Shown: one piece after another, positions 8,320 through 17,192 of the stretch
How positions within the stretch are numbered: the first letter of the stretch is position 1
Layout of the letters: each line of letters starts with the position of its first letter
Origin: Flavimaribacter sediminis
Lineage (GTDB): Bacteria; Pseudomonadota; Alphaproteobacteria; Rhizobiales; Rhizobiaceae
Assembly: GCF_019492055.1 (NCBI RefSeq)
Contig: NZ_JAICBX010000001.1
Span: 1,054,001-1,118,000 of the forward strand
Length of the DNA stretch: 64,000 nt
Direction of reading: 5' to 3'
The notes under the pieces: generated by a model
What the model was told of the DNA's origin: nothing
Database searches by the model: none
The model's input: only the letters and a program-made list of their open reading frames with translations
Position numbers and translations under genes: made by a program

Positions 8320-9246
8320 TCAGCCGATCTCCACCATCACGATCTCCGGCGGCATGCCGAAGCGGACGGGCAAAATAGAGCAGCCCAGCCCACCGGAGAC
8401 GATCAGATCCCGCGGCGTCGCCGGTCGTATGTCGCTTACGCTGGGCCTTGCTTCGACAATGTGTCCGTAGGCGTACCGGTTGTGGTATCTGGACGGGACA
8501 TAGGGCGAATAACCAAACAGGCGGATCTGGCCGCCGTGAGTGTGGCCGGACAATGTCAGCGAAACCCGTTCCGGCGCCTGCGGAAAGATATCCGGTTCAT
8601 GCGCCAAAAGGATCACCGGCGCGTCATCCGTGACCATGGCCAGTGTTGCGCCGAGATCGTCGACGCCGCTCCAGCGCGCGCGTCCGTAACGAGGCGTCAG
8701 CGCCACCTGATCGCCCAATCCGGCGAGCCAGAAAGCCTGTCCGTCTTTTTCGATGCGCAGAGCGTGGTTCTCGTAGACCTGGATACCGACGTTTTCGAGC
8801 GCTGTCTGACTGACGATCGGTCCGTGGCCCCGCTCCTGCGCAGCTTCGTCTTCCCACCAGTCGTGATTTCCGAGAATGGCGTGAACGCCGAGCGGAGCAG
8901 AAAGTCCTGACAAGGCGTCAGACCATTCTTCAGCGGAAACCACGCCTGAAATACCCTTCTGGCCGGTGCAATAGTCGCCAAGCAGCAGCGTAATGTCCGG
9001 TGAAAGCGCGTTGGCGTGCGCGCAGATCGAACGGATGCGCTCCGGCGTCATCCACGGACGACAGGCGTGGATATCGGCGAGTACGGCAATTCTCAAACGT
9101 AGCGCTCCGGGCCATCCCGTGGGAGTGATCTTGTAGGAGCGGGTGACCAGCCGTGACGGCTCCCCCGCTACGGCGTATGCGCCGAGGGACATGCCGCCGA
9201 GGACAAGGGCCCCGATGCCTTTCAGAAATGTTCTGCGGGTAATCAA
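8320..9246 (-). CDS. Exported calcineurin-like metallophosphoesterase
   Basis: Metallophosphoesterase of the YaeI/YkuE type, about 308 residues. ITRRTFLKGIGALVLGG at the N-terminus is a twin-arginine export signal. Metal-site motifs follow in order: LADIHA, LLGDYCTG, GNHDWW, LAHEPD and SGHTHGGQI. Relatives act in the envelope on phosphoesters such as lipid pyrophosphates. The start is uncertain. TTG at 9246 immediately precedes the twin-arginine motif, while another TTG at 9321 would place a 9-bp intergenic hairpin (9279-9300) inside the coding region. I prefer 9246. No ATG or GTG is available. Confidence 0.85.
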   Translation of the reverse strand: MITRRTFLKGIGALVLGGMSLGAYAVAGEPSRLVTRSYKITPTGWPGALRLRIAVLADIHACRPWMTPERIRSICAHANALSPDITLLLGDYCTGQKGISGVVSAEEWSDALSGLSAPLGVHAILGNHDWWEDEAAQERGHGPIVSQTALENVGIQVYENHALRIEKDGQAFWLAGLGDQVALTPRYGRARWSGVDDLGATLAMVTDDAPVILLAHEPDIFPQAPERVSLTLSGHTHGGQIRLFGYSPYVPSRYHNRYAYGHIVEARPSVSDIRPATPRDLIVSGGLGCSILPVRFGMPPEIVMVEIG

Positions 9247-9278
9247 ATGCGTCGCGCGGTGTGATCGTTGGTTCCGAC

Positions 9279-9300
9279 GCCGACCCGCTGCCGGGTCGGC
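9279..9300 (-). repeat. Intergenic 9-bp stem-loop
   Basis: gccgacccg / cgggtcggc with loop ctgc, about 30 bp past the stop of the first four-cysteine protein gene. It has no T-tract. Probably a 3' mRNA stem or weak terminator. It also argues that the metallophosphoesterase begins downstream at 9246. Confidence 0.45.
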
Positions 9301-9330
9301 TCGCGCCTCGATGAAACACAACTGTGGCGA

Positions 9331-9639
9331 TTAGAAGTCGCCGGTCCTGCTGTTGTCGGTGCACACCCGAACCGGACAGCGTTTGCGATCCTGCGACGGC
9401 ACGTAGGATGGCTTGGCGTACTGATCGTAACCGCAATATCCCGAATGAAACGCATAGGTGTCGTATAGTGTCAGGGCCGGAATGCGCGGCGAGGGATAGC
9501 GCAACACCGCCGCGCCCTCTGATTTCAGTATTTCCTGGATGCGGGCGCAGCTCAGTCTCGTCGAATCGTAACGGCTCAGCGCATGGGCCGGCATTGCAAT
9601 AGTGGCGGCGCAAATGGCCAGTACGACAGTTCTTTTCAA
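9331..9639 (-). CDS. Small exported four-cysteine protein, copy 1 of 3
   Basis: Unrecognised family, about 102 residues. A signal peptide occupies roughly residues 1-20 (hydrophobic core, ending PAHA). The mature part has four cysteines, in SRYDSTRLSC, SGYCGY, KRCPVR and RVC, probably two disulfides in the periplasm. EGAAVLRYPSPR and YAKPSYVPSQD are shared with the two paralogues downstream and upstream. The start is a TTG at 9639, 7 nt after an AGGAG ribosome site. A TTG two codons earlier is too close to that site. Confidence 0.82.
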   Translation of the reverse strand: MKRTVVLAICAATIAMPAHALSRYDSTRLSCARIQEILKSEGAAVLRYPSPRIPALTLYDTYAFHSGYCGYDQYAKPSYVPSQDRKRCPVRVCTDNSRTGDF

Positions 9640-9867
9640 CGCCAATCTCCTATGTCAACTGCACAGCAGTACTTGTTGATCGCAAACAGCAAACACTGTT
9701 GCAAGGTAAACTATAAACAAATATCTGCCTCGTGTGCCAATCATCGCCAACGCTTGTTCCTGTCATCCGGCAAGGCACACAGGCGTCAGCGTCCGGACAC
9801 TAGCGTGCAGCTTGGTCCGGGAATGTGGGTTTAACCACACGGTCTGGCGTATCGCGCCGTCGCAGAG

Positions 9868-10170
9868 TCAGTAGTCCGAGGCTTGATCGGCGCAAACCCT
9901 GACGCGACAGCGTTTCTTGTCCTGCGAAGGAACCCAGGACGGCTTTGCGAACTGGCCGTATTCGCATTGCCCCGAATCCGAGGCGTAGGTTTCGTAAAGC
10001 GTCAGTTTGTAATCTCGAGGCGAAGGATAGCGCAACACGACTGCGCCTTCCAATTTCAGTATCGCCTGAATTTTGACGCAGGTGTGAGAGGTGGCGTCGT
10101 AGCGACTCATTGCGTTCGCCGGCAGGCTCGTGGCGACAGCCATCAATGTCAGGAGCACAACTTTTCTCAC
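9868..10170 (-). CDS. Small exported four-cysteine protein, copy 2 of 3
   Basis: 100 residues, paralogous to the genes at 9331-9639 and 10269-10571. The signal peptide MRKVVLLTLMAVATSLPANA is followed by a mature domain with the same four cysteines (HTC, SGQCEY, KRC, RVC) and the blocks EGAVVLRYPSPR and FAKPSWVPSQDKKRC. The function is unknown. Each of the three copies is separated by 100-230 bp, so they may be transcribed separately rather than as one operon. Confidence 0.85.
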   Translation of the reverse strand: MRKVVLLTLMAVATSLPANAMSRYDATSHTCVKIQAILKLEGAVVLRYPSPRDYKLTLYETYASDSGQCEYGQFAKPSWVPSQDKKRCRVRVCADQASDY

Positions 10171-10268
10171 GATAACGGGTCCTTTACGTGTCGGAACACG
10201 CTCTTTCTAACCCGACATGCAGCGGGATGAAAAGACAACTTGTTATCTATCGCGCCGCCTGACGCGTC

Positions 10269-10571
10269 TCAGCGGGAGATTGACTGATCCTTGCAAATTC
10301 GCGCACGGCACTTTGGATTGTCCTTCGTCGGTACGAAATAGGGTTTCGCGTATTGGCCGTAACCGCAATAACCCGAATTCTTTGCGTAGACGTCATAAAG
10401 CGGTATGGATGGTTTGCGCGGATCTCTGTAGTGCAGCACAGCTGCGCCTTCCTGTTGCAGGATCGCCTGGGTTCGCGCGCAGGTCAGGTTCGTCGTATTG
10501 TAATTGTTGATAGCATTTGCGGGCATGGCGTAAAACACCGCGCACATTGCAATGGCTGTCGATTTCCTCAC
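10269..10571 (-). CDS. Small exported four-cysteine protein, copy 3 of 3
   Basis: 100 residues, the most diverged of the three tandem paralogues (INNYNTTNLTC, EGAAVLHYRDPRKP, SGYCGYGQYAKPYFVP, KCRARIC). A signal peptide covers roughly residues 1-22. The start is a GTG at 10571, preceded by GAGGAG at a distance of about 8 nt; the longer open frame to 10649 is not supported. The four cysteines and the YAKP block are kept, so the fold is probably conserved. Confidence 0.82.
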   Translation of the reverse strand: MRKSTAIAMCAVFYAMPANAINNYNTTNLTCARTQAILQQEGAAVLHYRDPRKPSIPLYDVYAKNSGYCGYGQYAKPYFVPTKDNPKCRARICKDQSISR

Positions 10572-10755
10572 CTTGGATCTCCTCTTGCCGACCGTCTGAA
10601 CCGGCGTCGGCCGAAAGACCACGACGCCAGGCTGAAACAACTGCAACACATCGCCTGTTGAGCACTACAATATATGCTGTTAAGGCAGTGCGCCAGACGA
10701 AGTTAGGTTGCAGGCCTCCGCCAAAAGTCAAGTATACGTTACCCGAGAGTTAGAA

Positions 10756-11298
10756 ATGGATCACGATACCTATCCGGAATCCTATATTTCCCGGATACTG
10801 CGTTCCGTAAAGACGATCGCCCTGATAGGCGCTTCCGGCCGCGACGTGCGGCCCAGCAACATCGTCATGAAATACCTGCTCGCCAAGGGCTACGACGTCT
10901 ATCCGGTCAATCCCGGCCTGGCGGGAAAGCAGGTGCTGGGCCGTACGGTCTACGCTTCGCTCGCCGACATTCCGGTTCATATCGACATGGTGGATGTGTT
11001 TCGCGGATCCGACGCCTTGCCGGGTATCGTCGATGAAATCCTTGCGCTGGACGATCGGCCGGATGTTCTGTGGACCCAATTGACCGTGCGCAATGACGAA
11101 GCGGCCCGCAAGGCTGAAGCGGCGGGGATCGAAGTCGTGATGAACCGCTGTCCAAAAATAGAATATGGCCGGCATTCCGGCGAGATCAAATGGAATGGCG
11201 TCAACAGTCGGATGATCTCGTCGAAAAAGCCGCTGATGCAGAAAGGCTATCAGGCTCTCGGAATTCGCCCGCAACGCGATCGCGCGCAGGACGGTTGA
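10756..11298 (+). CDS. CoA-binding domain protein (YccU-like)
   Basis: A single Rossmann-fold CoA-binding domain, about 180 residues, of the family of E. coli YccU. After a short N-terminus comes VKTIALIGASGRDVRPSNIVMKYLLAKGYDVYPVNPG, the classic nucleotide-binding start, then VDVFRGSDALPGIVDE and a C-terminal MNRCPKIEYGR. The biochemical role of the family is poorly defined. ATG at 10756 follows a GAGAG site; the frame upstream is discarded. It precedes metY by 62 bp and may be cotranscribed, as in many alphaproteobacteria. Confidence 0.88.
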   Translation: MDHDTYPESYISRILRSVKTIALIGASGRDVRPSNIVMKYLLAKGYDVYPVNPGLAGKQVLGRTVYASLADIPVHIDMVDVFRGSDALPGIVDEILALDDRPDVLWTQLTVRNDEAARKAEAAGIEVVMNRCPKIEYGRHSGEIKWNGVNSRMISSKKPLMQKGYQALGIRPQRDRAQDG

Positions 11299-11360
11299 AG
11301 AAGCCCGCGTGTCTCGCGCGATAACTTGAAATCAGGACTACCAACCAGCAGGAGGAATTC

Positions 11361-12644
11361 ATGCCCAGCAATGAACCCGGTTTCGGCACGCTCGCGATTC
11401 ACGCCGGCGCACAGCCCGATCCAACAACGGGAGCGCGCGCGACTCCGATCTATCAAACGACGAGCTTCGTTTTCGAGGACGCCGAGCACGCCGCTTCCCT
11501 GTTCGGGTTGAAGGCCTTCGGCAATATCTACACACGCATCATGAACCCGACCCAGGCGGTTCTCGAGGAGCGTATTGCAGCGCTGGAAGGCGGAACCGCC
11601 GCGCTGGCGATTGCGTCGGGCCATGCGGCGCAGCTCATCGTGTTCCACACGATCATGCAGCCCGGCGACAATTTTATCGCCGCCAACAAGCTTTATGGCG
11701 GCTCGATCAACCAGTTCGGCCACGCCTTCAAGAATTTCGACTGGCATGTCCGCTGGGTCGATCCGGCCAATCCTGACGAAATCGAGCAGCAGATCGACGA
11801 CAGGACACGCGCCATCTTCATCGAGAGCCTCGCCAATCCCGGCGGAACGTTCGTCGACATCAAGGCAATCGCCGATATCGCGCACAAGCATGGCCTGCCG
11901 CTGATCGTCGACAACACGATGGCGAGCCCCTATCTCCTGCGTCCCATCGAACACGGCGCCGATATCGTGGTGCATTCCATGACCAAGTTCATCGGCGGCC
12001 ATGGCAACTCCATGGGCGGCGTCATTGTCGACGGCGGAACCTTCAACTGGTCCGAATCGGGCAACTACCCGATGCTGTCGGAGCCACGGCCGGAATATGG
12101 CGGCATGGTTCTGCACGAAACCTTCGGCAATTTCGGTTTCGCAATCGCCTGTCGGGTTCTTGGCCTGCGCGACCTTGGCCCGGCGCTGTCGCCCTTCAAC
12201 GCCTTCATGCTGCTTACCGGGGTTGAGACGCTTCCCTTGCGCATGCAGAAGCATTGCGACAACGCCCTGGAAGTGGCGAAGTGGCTGAAAGGCCATGACA
12301 AGGTCGCCTGGGTCTCCTATTCGGGACTCGAGGATGACCCGAACCACGCCCTGATGAAGCAATACTCGCCCAATGGGGCGGGCGCGGTCTTCACATTCGG
12401 CCTGAAGGGCGGCTTTGACGCGGGCGTCACTTTCGTCGAGTCGCTGGAGGTGTTCTCGCATCTCGCCAATATTGGAGACACGCGGTCGCTGGTCATCCAC
12501 CCGGCGTCCACGACCCATCGCCAGCTCTCGCCCGAGCAGCAGGTGGCGGCCGGCGCGGGGCCGGATGTGGTGCGTCTGTCGATCGGCATCGAGGATGCCC
12601 CGGACATCATCGGCGATCTCGAACAGGCGCTGGCGGCCGTTTGA
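11361..12644 (+). CDS. metY: O-acetylhomoserine aminocarboxypropyltransferase (sulfhydrylase)
   Basis: PLP enzyme of the Cys/Met metabolism family that makes homocysteine from O-acetylhomoserine and sulfide, for methionine synthesis. It has 427 residues, the MetY length, rather than about 390 for MetZ or cystathionine enzymes. [21 protein letters not shown] at the N-terminus is typical. The PLP lysine is K209 in [11 protein letters not shown], and the substrate-binding YTRIMNPT block is present. An AGGAGG-type ribosome site precedes the ATG. No SAM riboswitch is visible in the 62-bp leader. Confidence 0.93.
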   Translation: MPSNEPGFGTLAIHAGAQPDPTTGARATPIYQTTSFVFEDAEHAASLFGLKAFGNIYTRIMNPTQAVLEERIAALEGGTAALAIASGHAAQLIVFHTIMQPGDNFIAANKLYGGSINQFGHAFKNFDWHVRWVDPANPDEIEQQIDDRTRAIFIESLANPGGTFVDIKAIADIAHKHGLPLIVDNTMASPYLLRPIEHGADIVVHSMTKFIGGHGNSMGGVIVDGGTFNWSESGNYPMLSEPRPEYGGMVLHETFGNFGFAIACRVLGLRDLGPALSPFNAFMLLTGVETLPLRMQKHCDNALEVAKWLKGHDKVAWVSYSGLEDDPNHALMKQYSPNGAGAVFTFGLKGGFDAGVTFVESLEVFSHLANIGDTRSLVIHPASTTHRQLSPEQQVAAGAGPDVVRLSIGIEDAPDIIGDLEQALAAV

Positions 12645-12700
12645 TCGGAAGATGTGCGGCGGCTCCGGTCGCCGCGCACGAATTCCCGGAAGCGACATCT

Positions 12701-12730
12701 CTTGAACCTGCATGGTATGGCGTCCTATGT
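12701..12730 (+). promoter_or_regulatory. RpoH-type heat-shock promoter of clpP
   Basis: CTTGAA (12701-12706), a 17-bp spacer and CCTATGT (12724-12730), about 70 bp before the clpP start. This matches the sigma-32 class consensus CTTGAA / CCATAT-like, and its geometry is the same as at lon. Confidence 0.7.
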
Positions 12731-12798
12731 AGGCTAGGAACCACACGAAGCGATTCTCCGCCATGGTTCCCATGCGGAGCAGCAGAAAAGGCAAATAC

Positions 12799-13431
12799 AT
12801 GTCAAACCCGGTCGAGACTGCACTCAATCTTGTGCCGATGGTGGTCGAGCAGACGAATCGCGGCGAACGCGCTTTCGATATCTTCTCCCGGCTGCTGAAA
12901 GAAAGAATCATCTTTATCACCGGACCAGTCGAGGATGGGATGGCGGCGCTTGTTTGCGCCCAGCTTCTCTTCCTGGAGGCGGAAAACCCCAAGAAGGAAA
13001 TCGCGCTCTATATAAATTCGCCCGGCGGCGTCGTGACGTCAGGCATGGCGATTTACGACACGATGCAGTTCATCAAGCCGGCCGTTTCGACACTTTGCAT
13101 CGGCCAGGCTGCGTCGATGGGTTCGCTTCTTCTGTGCGCAGGTCACAAGGATATGCGCTTCGCTACGCCAAATGCCCGCATCATGGTGCACCAGCCCTCC
13201 GGCGGCTTCCAGGGCCAGGCGTCCGATATCGAGCGCCACGCTCAGGACATCATCAAACTGAAGCGCCGTCTGAACGAAATTTATGTGGAGCACACGGGTC
13301 AGGACTACGAAACTATCGAGAACACGCTCGACCGCGATCATTTCATGACGTCGGATGAGGCGAAGGATTTCGGTCTGATTGATCGTGTGATTTCGAGCCG
13401 AGAAGCTGTTGAAGGCGAAGCGAAGGTCTGA
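12799..13431 (+). CDS. clpP: ATP-dependent Clp protease proteolytic subunit
   Basis: Serine peptidase forming the tetradecameric Clp proteolytic chamber that works with ClpX and ClpA. 210 residues; [25 protein letters not shown] at the N-terminus is the form found in rhizobia. The catalytic triad is S106 (GQAASMGS), H131 (IMVHQPSGG) and D180 (LDRD). The ATG at 12799 has AAGG upstream; twelve further upstream residues are rejected. It has a heat-shock-type promoter and is followed by clpX after 266 bp, a gap large enough for a separate clpX promoter. Confidence 0.97.
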   Translation: MSNPVETALNLVPMVVEQTNRGERAFDIFSRLLKERIIFITGPVEDGMAALVCAQLLFLEAENPKKEIALYINSPGGVVTSGMAIYDTMQFIKPAVSTLCIGQAASMGSLLLCAGHKDMRFATPNARIMVHQPSGGFQGQASDIERHAQDIIKLKRRLNEIYVEHTGQDYETIENTLDRDHFMTSDEAKDFGLIDRVISSREAVEGEAKV

Positions 13432-13697
13432 CGCACTTGGCGGTTTTGCTGGAAATGCGACAATTCTACAACAAAATTTCGCATTAAGGACTGGTGCGGC
13501 AGGTGTAGCGCATTAATATGAGGTGTTAAGGGTATGTTCAAGGATATGCGAATAGCCTCCGGTTTTAGACTATTGCTATCGATGTCGCGCTGAGTGCATT
13601 TGGTGACGAGCATGACTGGCGCCGTCGCGCAGACCGGCCGCAAAATCCGGACAAATACTGATCCGGCGCAGAGTCGGGTCATAAGAAGGAATGGAAT

Positions 13698-14975
13698 ATG
13701 AGCAAGGTTAGCGGTGGAAGCGGTGGCGAATCGAAGAACACCCTCTATTGTTCGTTTTGCGGCAAGAGCCAGCACGAGGTACGCAAGCTGATCGCGGGAC
13801 CGACGGTCTTCATCTGCGACGAATGCGTCGAACTCTGCATGGACATCATTCGCGAGGAAAACAAATCCTCGATGGTGAAATCCAGCGACGGCGTGCCGAC
13901 TCCGAAGGAAATCATCGATACGCTTGATGAATATGTGATTGGTCAGCAGCAGGCCAAGCGCGTGCTGTCGGTGGCCGTGCACAATCACTACAAGCGCCTT
14001 GCCCATTCGAGCAAGAGCAACGATATCGAACTCGCCAAGTCGAACATCCTGCTGGTGGGACCGACCGGCTGCGGCAAGACCTATCTTGCCCAGACCCTGG
14101 CGAGAATTATCGACGTGCCGTTCACCATGGCGGACGCCACGACGCTGACCGAAGCCGGTTACGTCGGTGAAGACGTCGAAAACATCATCCTGAAGCTGCT
14201 GCAGGCGGCCGACTACAATGTCGAGCGCGCGCAGAGGGGCATTGTTTACATCGACGAGGTCGACAAGATCTCGCGCAAGTCGGACAATCCCTCGATTACC
14301 CGGGACGTATCGGGCGAGGGCGTTCAGCAGGCGCTCCTTAAGATTATGGAAGGCACGGTTGCTTCGGTTCCGCCGCAGGGCGGGCGCAAGCATCCACAGC
14401 AGGAATTCCTGCAGGTCGATACGACCAATATCCTGTTCATCTGCGGCGGCGCATTCGCCGGTCTCGACAAGATTATCTCGGCGCGCGGCGAAAAGACCTC
14501 GATCGGTTTTGGCGCAGCAGTCAAGGCGCAGGACGAGCGACGCGTAGGCGAGATCCTGCGCGAACTCGAGCCCGAGGACATGGTCAAGTTCGGCCTCATC
14601 CCGGAGTTCATCGGTCGCCTGCCGGTCATCGCCACTTTGGAAGACCTCGATGAAGACGCGCTGATCTCGATCCTGTCTGAACCCAAGAACGCGCTCGTCA
14701 AGCAGTATCAACGGCTCTTCGAAATGGAGAGTGTCGAACTCACATTTCATGAGGACGCGCTGCGCGGCATCGCCAAAAAGGCGATCGCCCGCAAGACCGG
14801 CGCGCGCGGCCTGCGCTCCATTATGGAAAAGATCCTGCTCGACACCATGTTCGAGCTTCCGTCCCTCGAAGGGGTCCAGGAAGTCGTTATTTCGGACGAG
14901 GTGGTCAACGGGTCGGCGCGGCCGCTCTACATTTACTCTGAGCGCGACGAGGAAAAGGGCAACGCCACGGCGTAG
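13698..14975 (+). CDS. clpX: ATP-dependent Clp protease ATP-binding subunit ClpX
   Basis: AAA+ unfoldase that feeds substrates to ClpP, essential for cell-cycle proteolysis in many alphaproteobacteria. 425 residues, full length. The N-terminal zinc domain has C18, C21, C40 and C43. Walker A GPTGCGKT lies at 121-128, Walker B is [10 protein letters not shown], and an [14 protein letters not shown]-type sensor-2 region lies near the C-terminus. An AAGGA ribosome site precedes the ATG, and an intrinsic terminator follows the gene directly. Confidence 0.98.
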   Translation: MSKVSGGSGGESKNTLYCSFCGKSQHEVRKLIAGPTVFICDECVELCMDIIREENKSSMVKSSDGVPTPKEIIDTLDEYVIGQQQAKRVLSVAVHNHYKRLAHSSKSNDIELAKSNILLVGPTGCGKTYLAQTLARIIDVPFTMADATTLTEAGYVGEDVENIILKLLQAADYNVERAQRGIVYIDEVDKISRKSDNPSITRDVSGEGVQQALLKIMEGTVASVPPQGGRKHPQQEFLQVDTTNILFICGGAFAGLDKIISARGEKTSIGFGAAVKAQDERRVGEILRELEPEDMVKFGLIPEFIGRLPVIATLEDLDEDALISILSEPKNALVKQYQRLFEMESVELTFHEDALRGIAKKAIARKTGARGLRSIMEKILLDTMFELPSLEGVQEVVISDEVVNGSARPLYIYSERDEEKGNATA

Positions 14976-15001
14976 CCGCTCCCGCTTGATTCGAATTTTC
15001 G

Positions 15002-15028
15002 AAACCCGCCCTCGTGGCGGGTTTTTTT
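15002..15028 (+). terminator. Intrinsic terminator of clpX
   Basis: aaacccgcc / ggcgggttt, loop ctcgt, followed by an uninterrupted T run, 27 bp after the clpX stop. Confidence 0.93.
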
Positions 15029-15088
15029 GACATTTCTGCTGCTTTGCCGCGGCTTGACCTGCAAACAGGCGCAGTATCAGGATGGATC

Positions 15089-16255
15089 ATGTCCGAAGAT
15101 ACGCCCCAACGCGGCTTTGTCGCTCAGGAATTCGAAAACCGGCTCGCTCGGCTGCAGCAAGGCATGCGGGCGCAAGACATCGATCTGGCGTTCTTCACCA
15201 CAGAAGCCGAAATCCGGTATTTCACCGGTTTTTTCACACAGTTCTGGCAGAGCCCGACCCGGCCCTGGTTTTTGCTGGCGCCGCAATCCGGAAATCCGGT
15301 CGCCGTCATTCCCGAAATTGGCGCGGAATGCATGCGCCGCGCCGGCGTCAAGGATATCCGCGCGTGGGATTCGCCGGCCGCTGATGACCATGGGCTGGAG
15401 CTGCTGTGCGAAACGATCGTTGAACTGGCGGGCGAGGGCGCATCGATTGGCCTGCCAAAAGGACGAGAAACAGCCCTGCGTATGCCGCTTGCGGATTTCG
15501 AGGCGTTGACGCTACGTCTGCCGGGCGCACGGTTCCCGGATATCACCGCGCTTTTGCTGAGGCTGCGCATGGTCAAATCCGCGGCCGAGGTCGAAAAGAT
15601 CGCCCATGCCTGCCTTTCGGCGGGCAGGGCTTTCGATCGCGCGCCAGAGGCGATCCATGCCGGCATGAGCGAACGGGAGGCCTTTCAGGCCTTCAAGATC
15701 CTGTGCCTTGAGGAAGGGGTCGACGACGTCTCCTATCTTGTTGGCGGCGCCGGCCGTGGCGGGTATCGGGACATTATCTCGCCGCCGTCGGCCAGGCGGC
15801 TTACCGTAGGCGATGTGCTGATGTTTGATACGGGATGCGTCTGGGACGGCTATTTTTGCGATTTCGACCGAAACTTCGCAGTTCGTGACGTGGCGCAGGA
15901 CGTCCACGACGCGCATGCAAAGCTGTGGGAGGCGACGGAAGCAGGGCTGGAAGCGGCGAAACCCGGGGCATGCTGTGCAGACCTGTTTCACGCCATGGCG
16001 GCGCTTTTGCCCGGCGCAGGCTCTGCAGGCGTCGGGCGCATGGGGCACGGTCTTGGGATGCAGTTGACGGAGTTTCCGTCGATCACCGCCAGCGATCCCA
16101 CAGTTTTGCAACCGGGCATGGTCATGACGCTGGAGCCATCGCTCGGACTTGGCGACGGACGCATGCTGGTGCACGAGGAAAATCTCCTCGTCCGGGAAGA
16201 CGGCCCGATCCTGCTGACCCGGCGCGCGCCGCAAAGAATGCCTGTGATAGGATGA
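15089..16255 (+). CDS. M24-family metallopeptidase (aminopeptidase P/ectoine hydrolase-like)
   Basis: Creatinase/aminopeptidase P fold, 388 residues: an N-terminal domain to about 165, then the pita-bread catalytic domain. The dinuclear metal ligands are visible in MFDTGCVWDGYFCDFDRNF (two Asp), GRMGHGLGMQLTE (His), VMTLEPS (Glu) and LVHEENLLV (Glu). Members cleave Xaa-Pro peptides, or ring amides such as ectoine (DoeA/EutD). The adjacent EutA-like gene overlaps its stop by 4 bases, which favours a small-molecule catabolic role over general peptidase work. AGGA lies 8 nt before the ATG at 15089. Confidence 0.87.
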   Translation: MSEDTPQRGFVAQEFENRLARLQQGMRAQDIDLAFFTTEAEIRYFTGFFTQFWQSPTRPWFLLAPQSGNPVAVIPEIGAECMRRAGVKDIRAWDSPAADDHGLELLCETIVELAGEGASIGLPKGRETALRMPLADFEALTLRLPGARFPDITALLLRLRMVKSAAEVEKIAHACLSAGRAFDRAPEAIHAGMSEREAFQAFKILCLEEGVDDVSYLVGGAGRGGYRDIISPPSARRLTVGDVLMFDTGCVWDGYFCDFDRNFAVRDVAQDVHDAHAKLWEATEAGLEAAKPGACCADLFHAMAALLPGAGSAGVGRMGHGLGMQLTEFPSITASDPTVLQPGMVMTLEPSLGLGDGRMLVHEENLLVREDGPILLTRRAPQRMPVIG

Positions 16256-16971
16256 ATGCAATGCTGAAGTTTCACTACGATCTCGATCCCGAGCGCGACA
16301 GACTCGCGACCTATGGGATCATTGTCCTCAAGACGGATGAAACGCTCGAGAAGGAATTCGGCGTCCTGCTGGATCGCGCCAGTGTCGTCCACTACAGCCG
16401 CATCGAAAGCGAGGCGCTGGTGACGCCGGAGACGCTCCGTCTTATGGAAGCCCGCATTCCGCAATCCACAGCAATGCTGCCTGAAGGCGCAAACTACAAC
16501 GCCGTCGCCTATGGCTGTACGTCCGGAGCGACGACCATCGGAGCTCAAAAGGTCGCTGACGCGGTCAACAGTGTCATCCCAGATGTTCCGGTCACCGATC
16601 CGATAACCGCGACCATAGCCCGGTTGCGATCCATAGATGCGCGCAAGATATGCCTTCTGACGCCCTACATTCCCTCCGTCACGGACGCCATGGCCGCCAA
16701 ACTGACCGGCGAAGGATTTGAAATCGTTGCTTCCGGCTCGTTTTACGAGGAACGGGAAAGCGCCGTTGTGAGAATCTCGCAAGCGTCCGTCCTTGCCGCC
16801 GTCGAGGCGCTGGCGCAGCAAGCCGACGCTGACGCCGTATTCGTGTCCTGCACAAATCTGCCGACAATAGACATTCTGGAAGAAGCCCGGAAACGGACAG
16901 GAAGCGACGTTTTCAGCAGCAACAGCGCGCTTGCCTGGCATTTGCAAACCATCGCGCGCCGATCACAATAG
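16252..16971 (+). CDS. Asp/Glu racemase-fold protein, EutA/maleate isomerase-like
   Basis: 239 residues, aspartate/glutamate racemase superfamily. The two catalytic cysteines are C89 in AYGCTSGAT and C200 in FVSCTNLPT, the pattern of maleate cis-trans isomerase, arylmalonate decarboxylase and the ectoine-utilisation protein EutA. LLTPYIPSVTDAMA and SSNSALAWHL are further EutA-like segments. Its ATG overlaps the TGA of the M24 peptidase, so the two are translationally coupled. The rest of a normal ectoine cluster (eutB, eutC, eutE and transporter genes) is not in this window, so the substrate is unproven. Confidence 0.82.
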   Translation: MNAMLKFHYDLDPERDRLATYGIIVLKTDETLEKEFGVLLDRASVVHYSRIESEALVTPETLRLMEARIPQSTAMLPEGANYNAVAYGCTSGATTIGAQKVADAVNSVIPDVPVTDPITATIARLRSIDARKICLLTPYIPSVTDAMAAKLTGEGFEIVASGSFYEERESAVVRISQASVLAAVEALAQQADADAVFVSCTNLPTIDILEEARKRTGSDVFSSNSALAWHLQTIARRSQ

Positions 16972-17089
16972 CTGTGAAACCGGACAATACACCTTCCGAC
17001 GCCGGCTCCGGCTCCCTATATACATGATACACTGGGACGATTCGTCCTGTGGATGCATTGCAGCTATTTGGCTATTGCCCTGTTTCAGG

Positions 17090-17118
17090 CTTGAAACCTC
17101 CTGCCGAAAACTCCAATT
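17090..17118 (+). promoter_or_regulatory. RpoH-type heat-shock promoter of lon
   Basis: CTTGAA (17090-17095), a 17-bp spacer and CCAATT (17113-17118), about 75 bp before the lon start. The element and spacing match those found upstream of clpP. Confidence 0.65.
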
Positions 17119-17192
17119 AGCAGGCAAGTGACGCGTCAAATGCGCCGGGCTCATCCGGGCGGGCGTAACTATCGCGGTCGAAAGGAAACAAG

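Noticed and set aside
11299-11360. SAM-II riboswitch ahead of metY
   Set aside because: This class is often found before met genes in alphaproteobacteria, but the 62-bp leader lacks its conserved pseudoknot sequence and is too short.
13534-13593. 19-codon frame in the clpP-clpX gap
   Set aside because: It has a start codon but poor ribosome-site spacing and no features; too little to call a gene.
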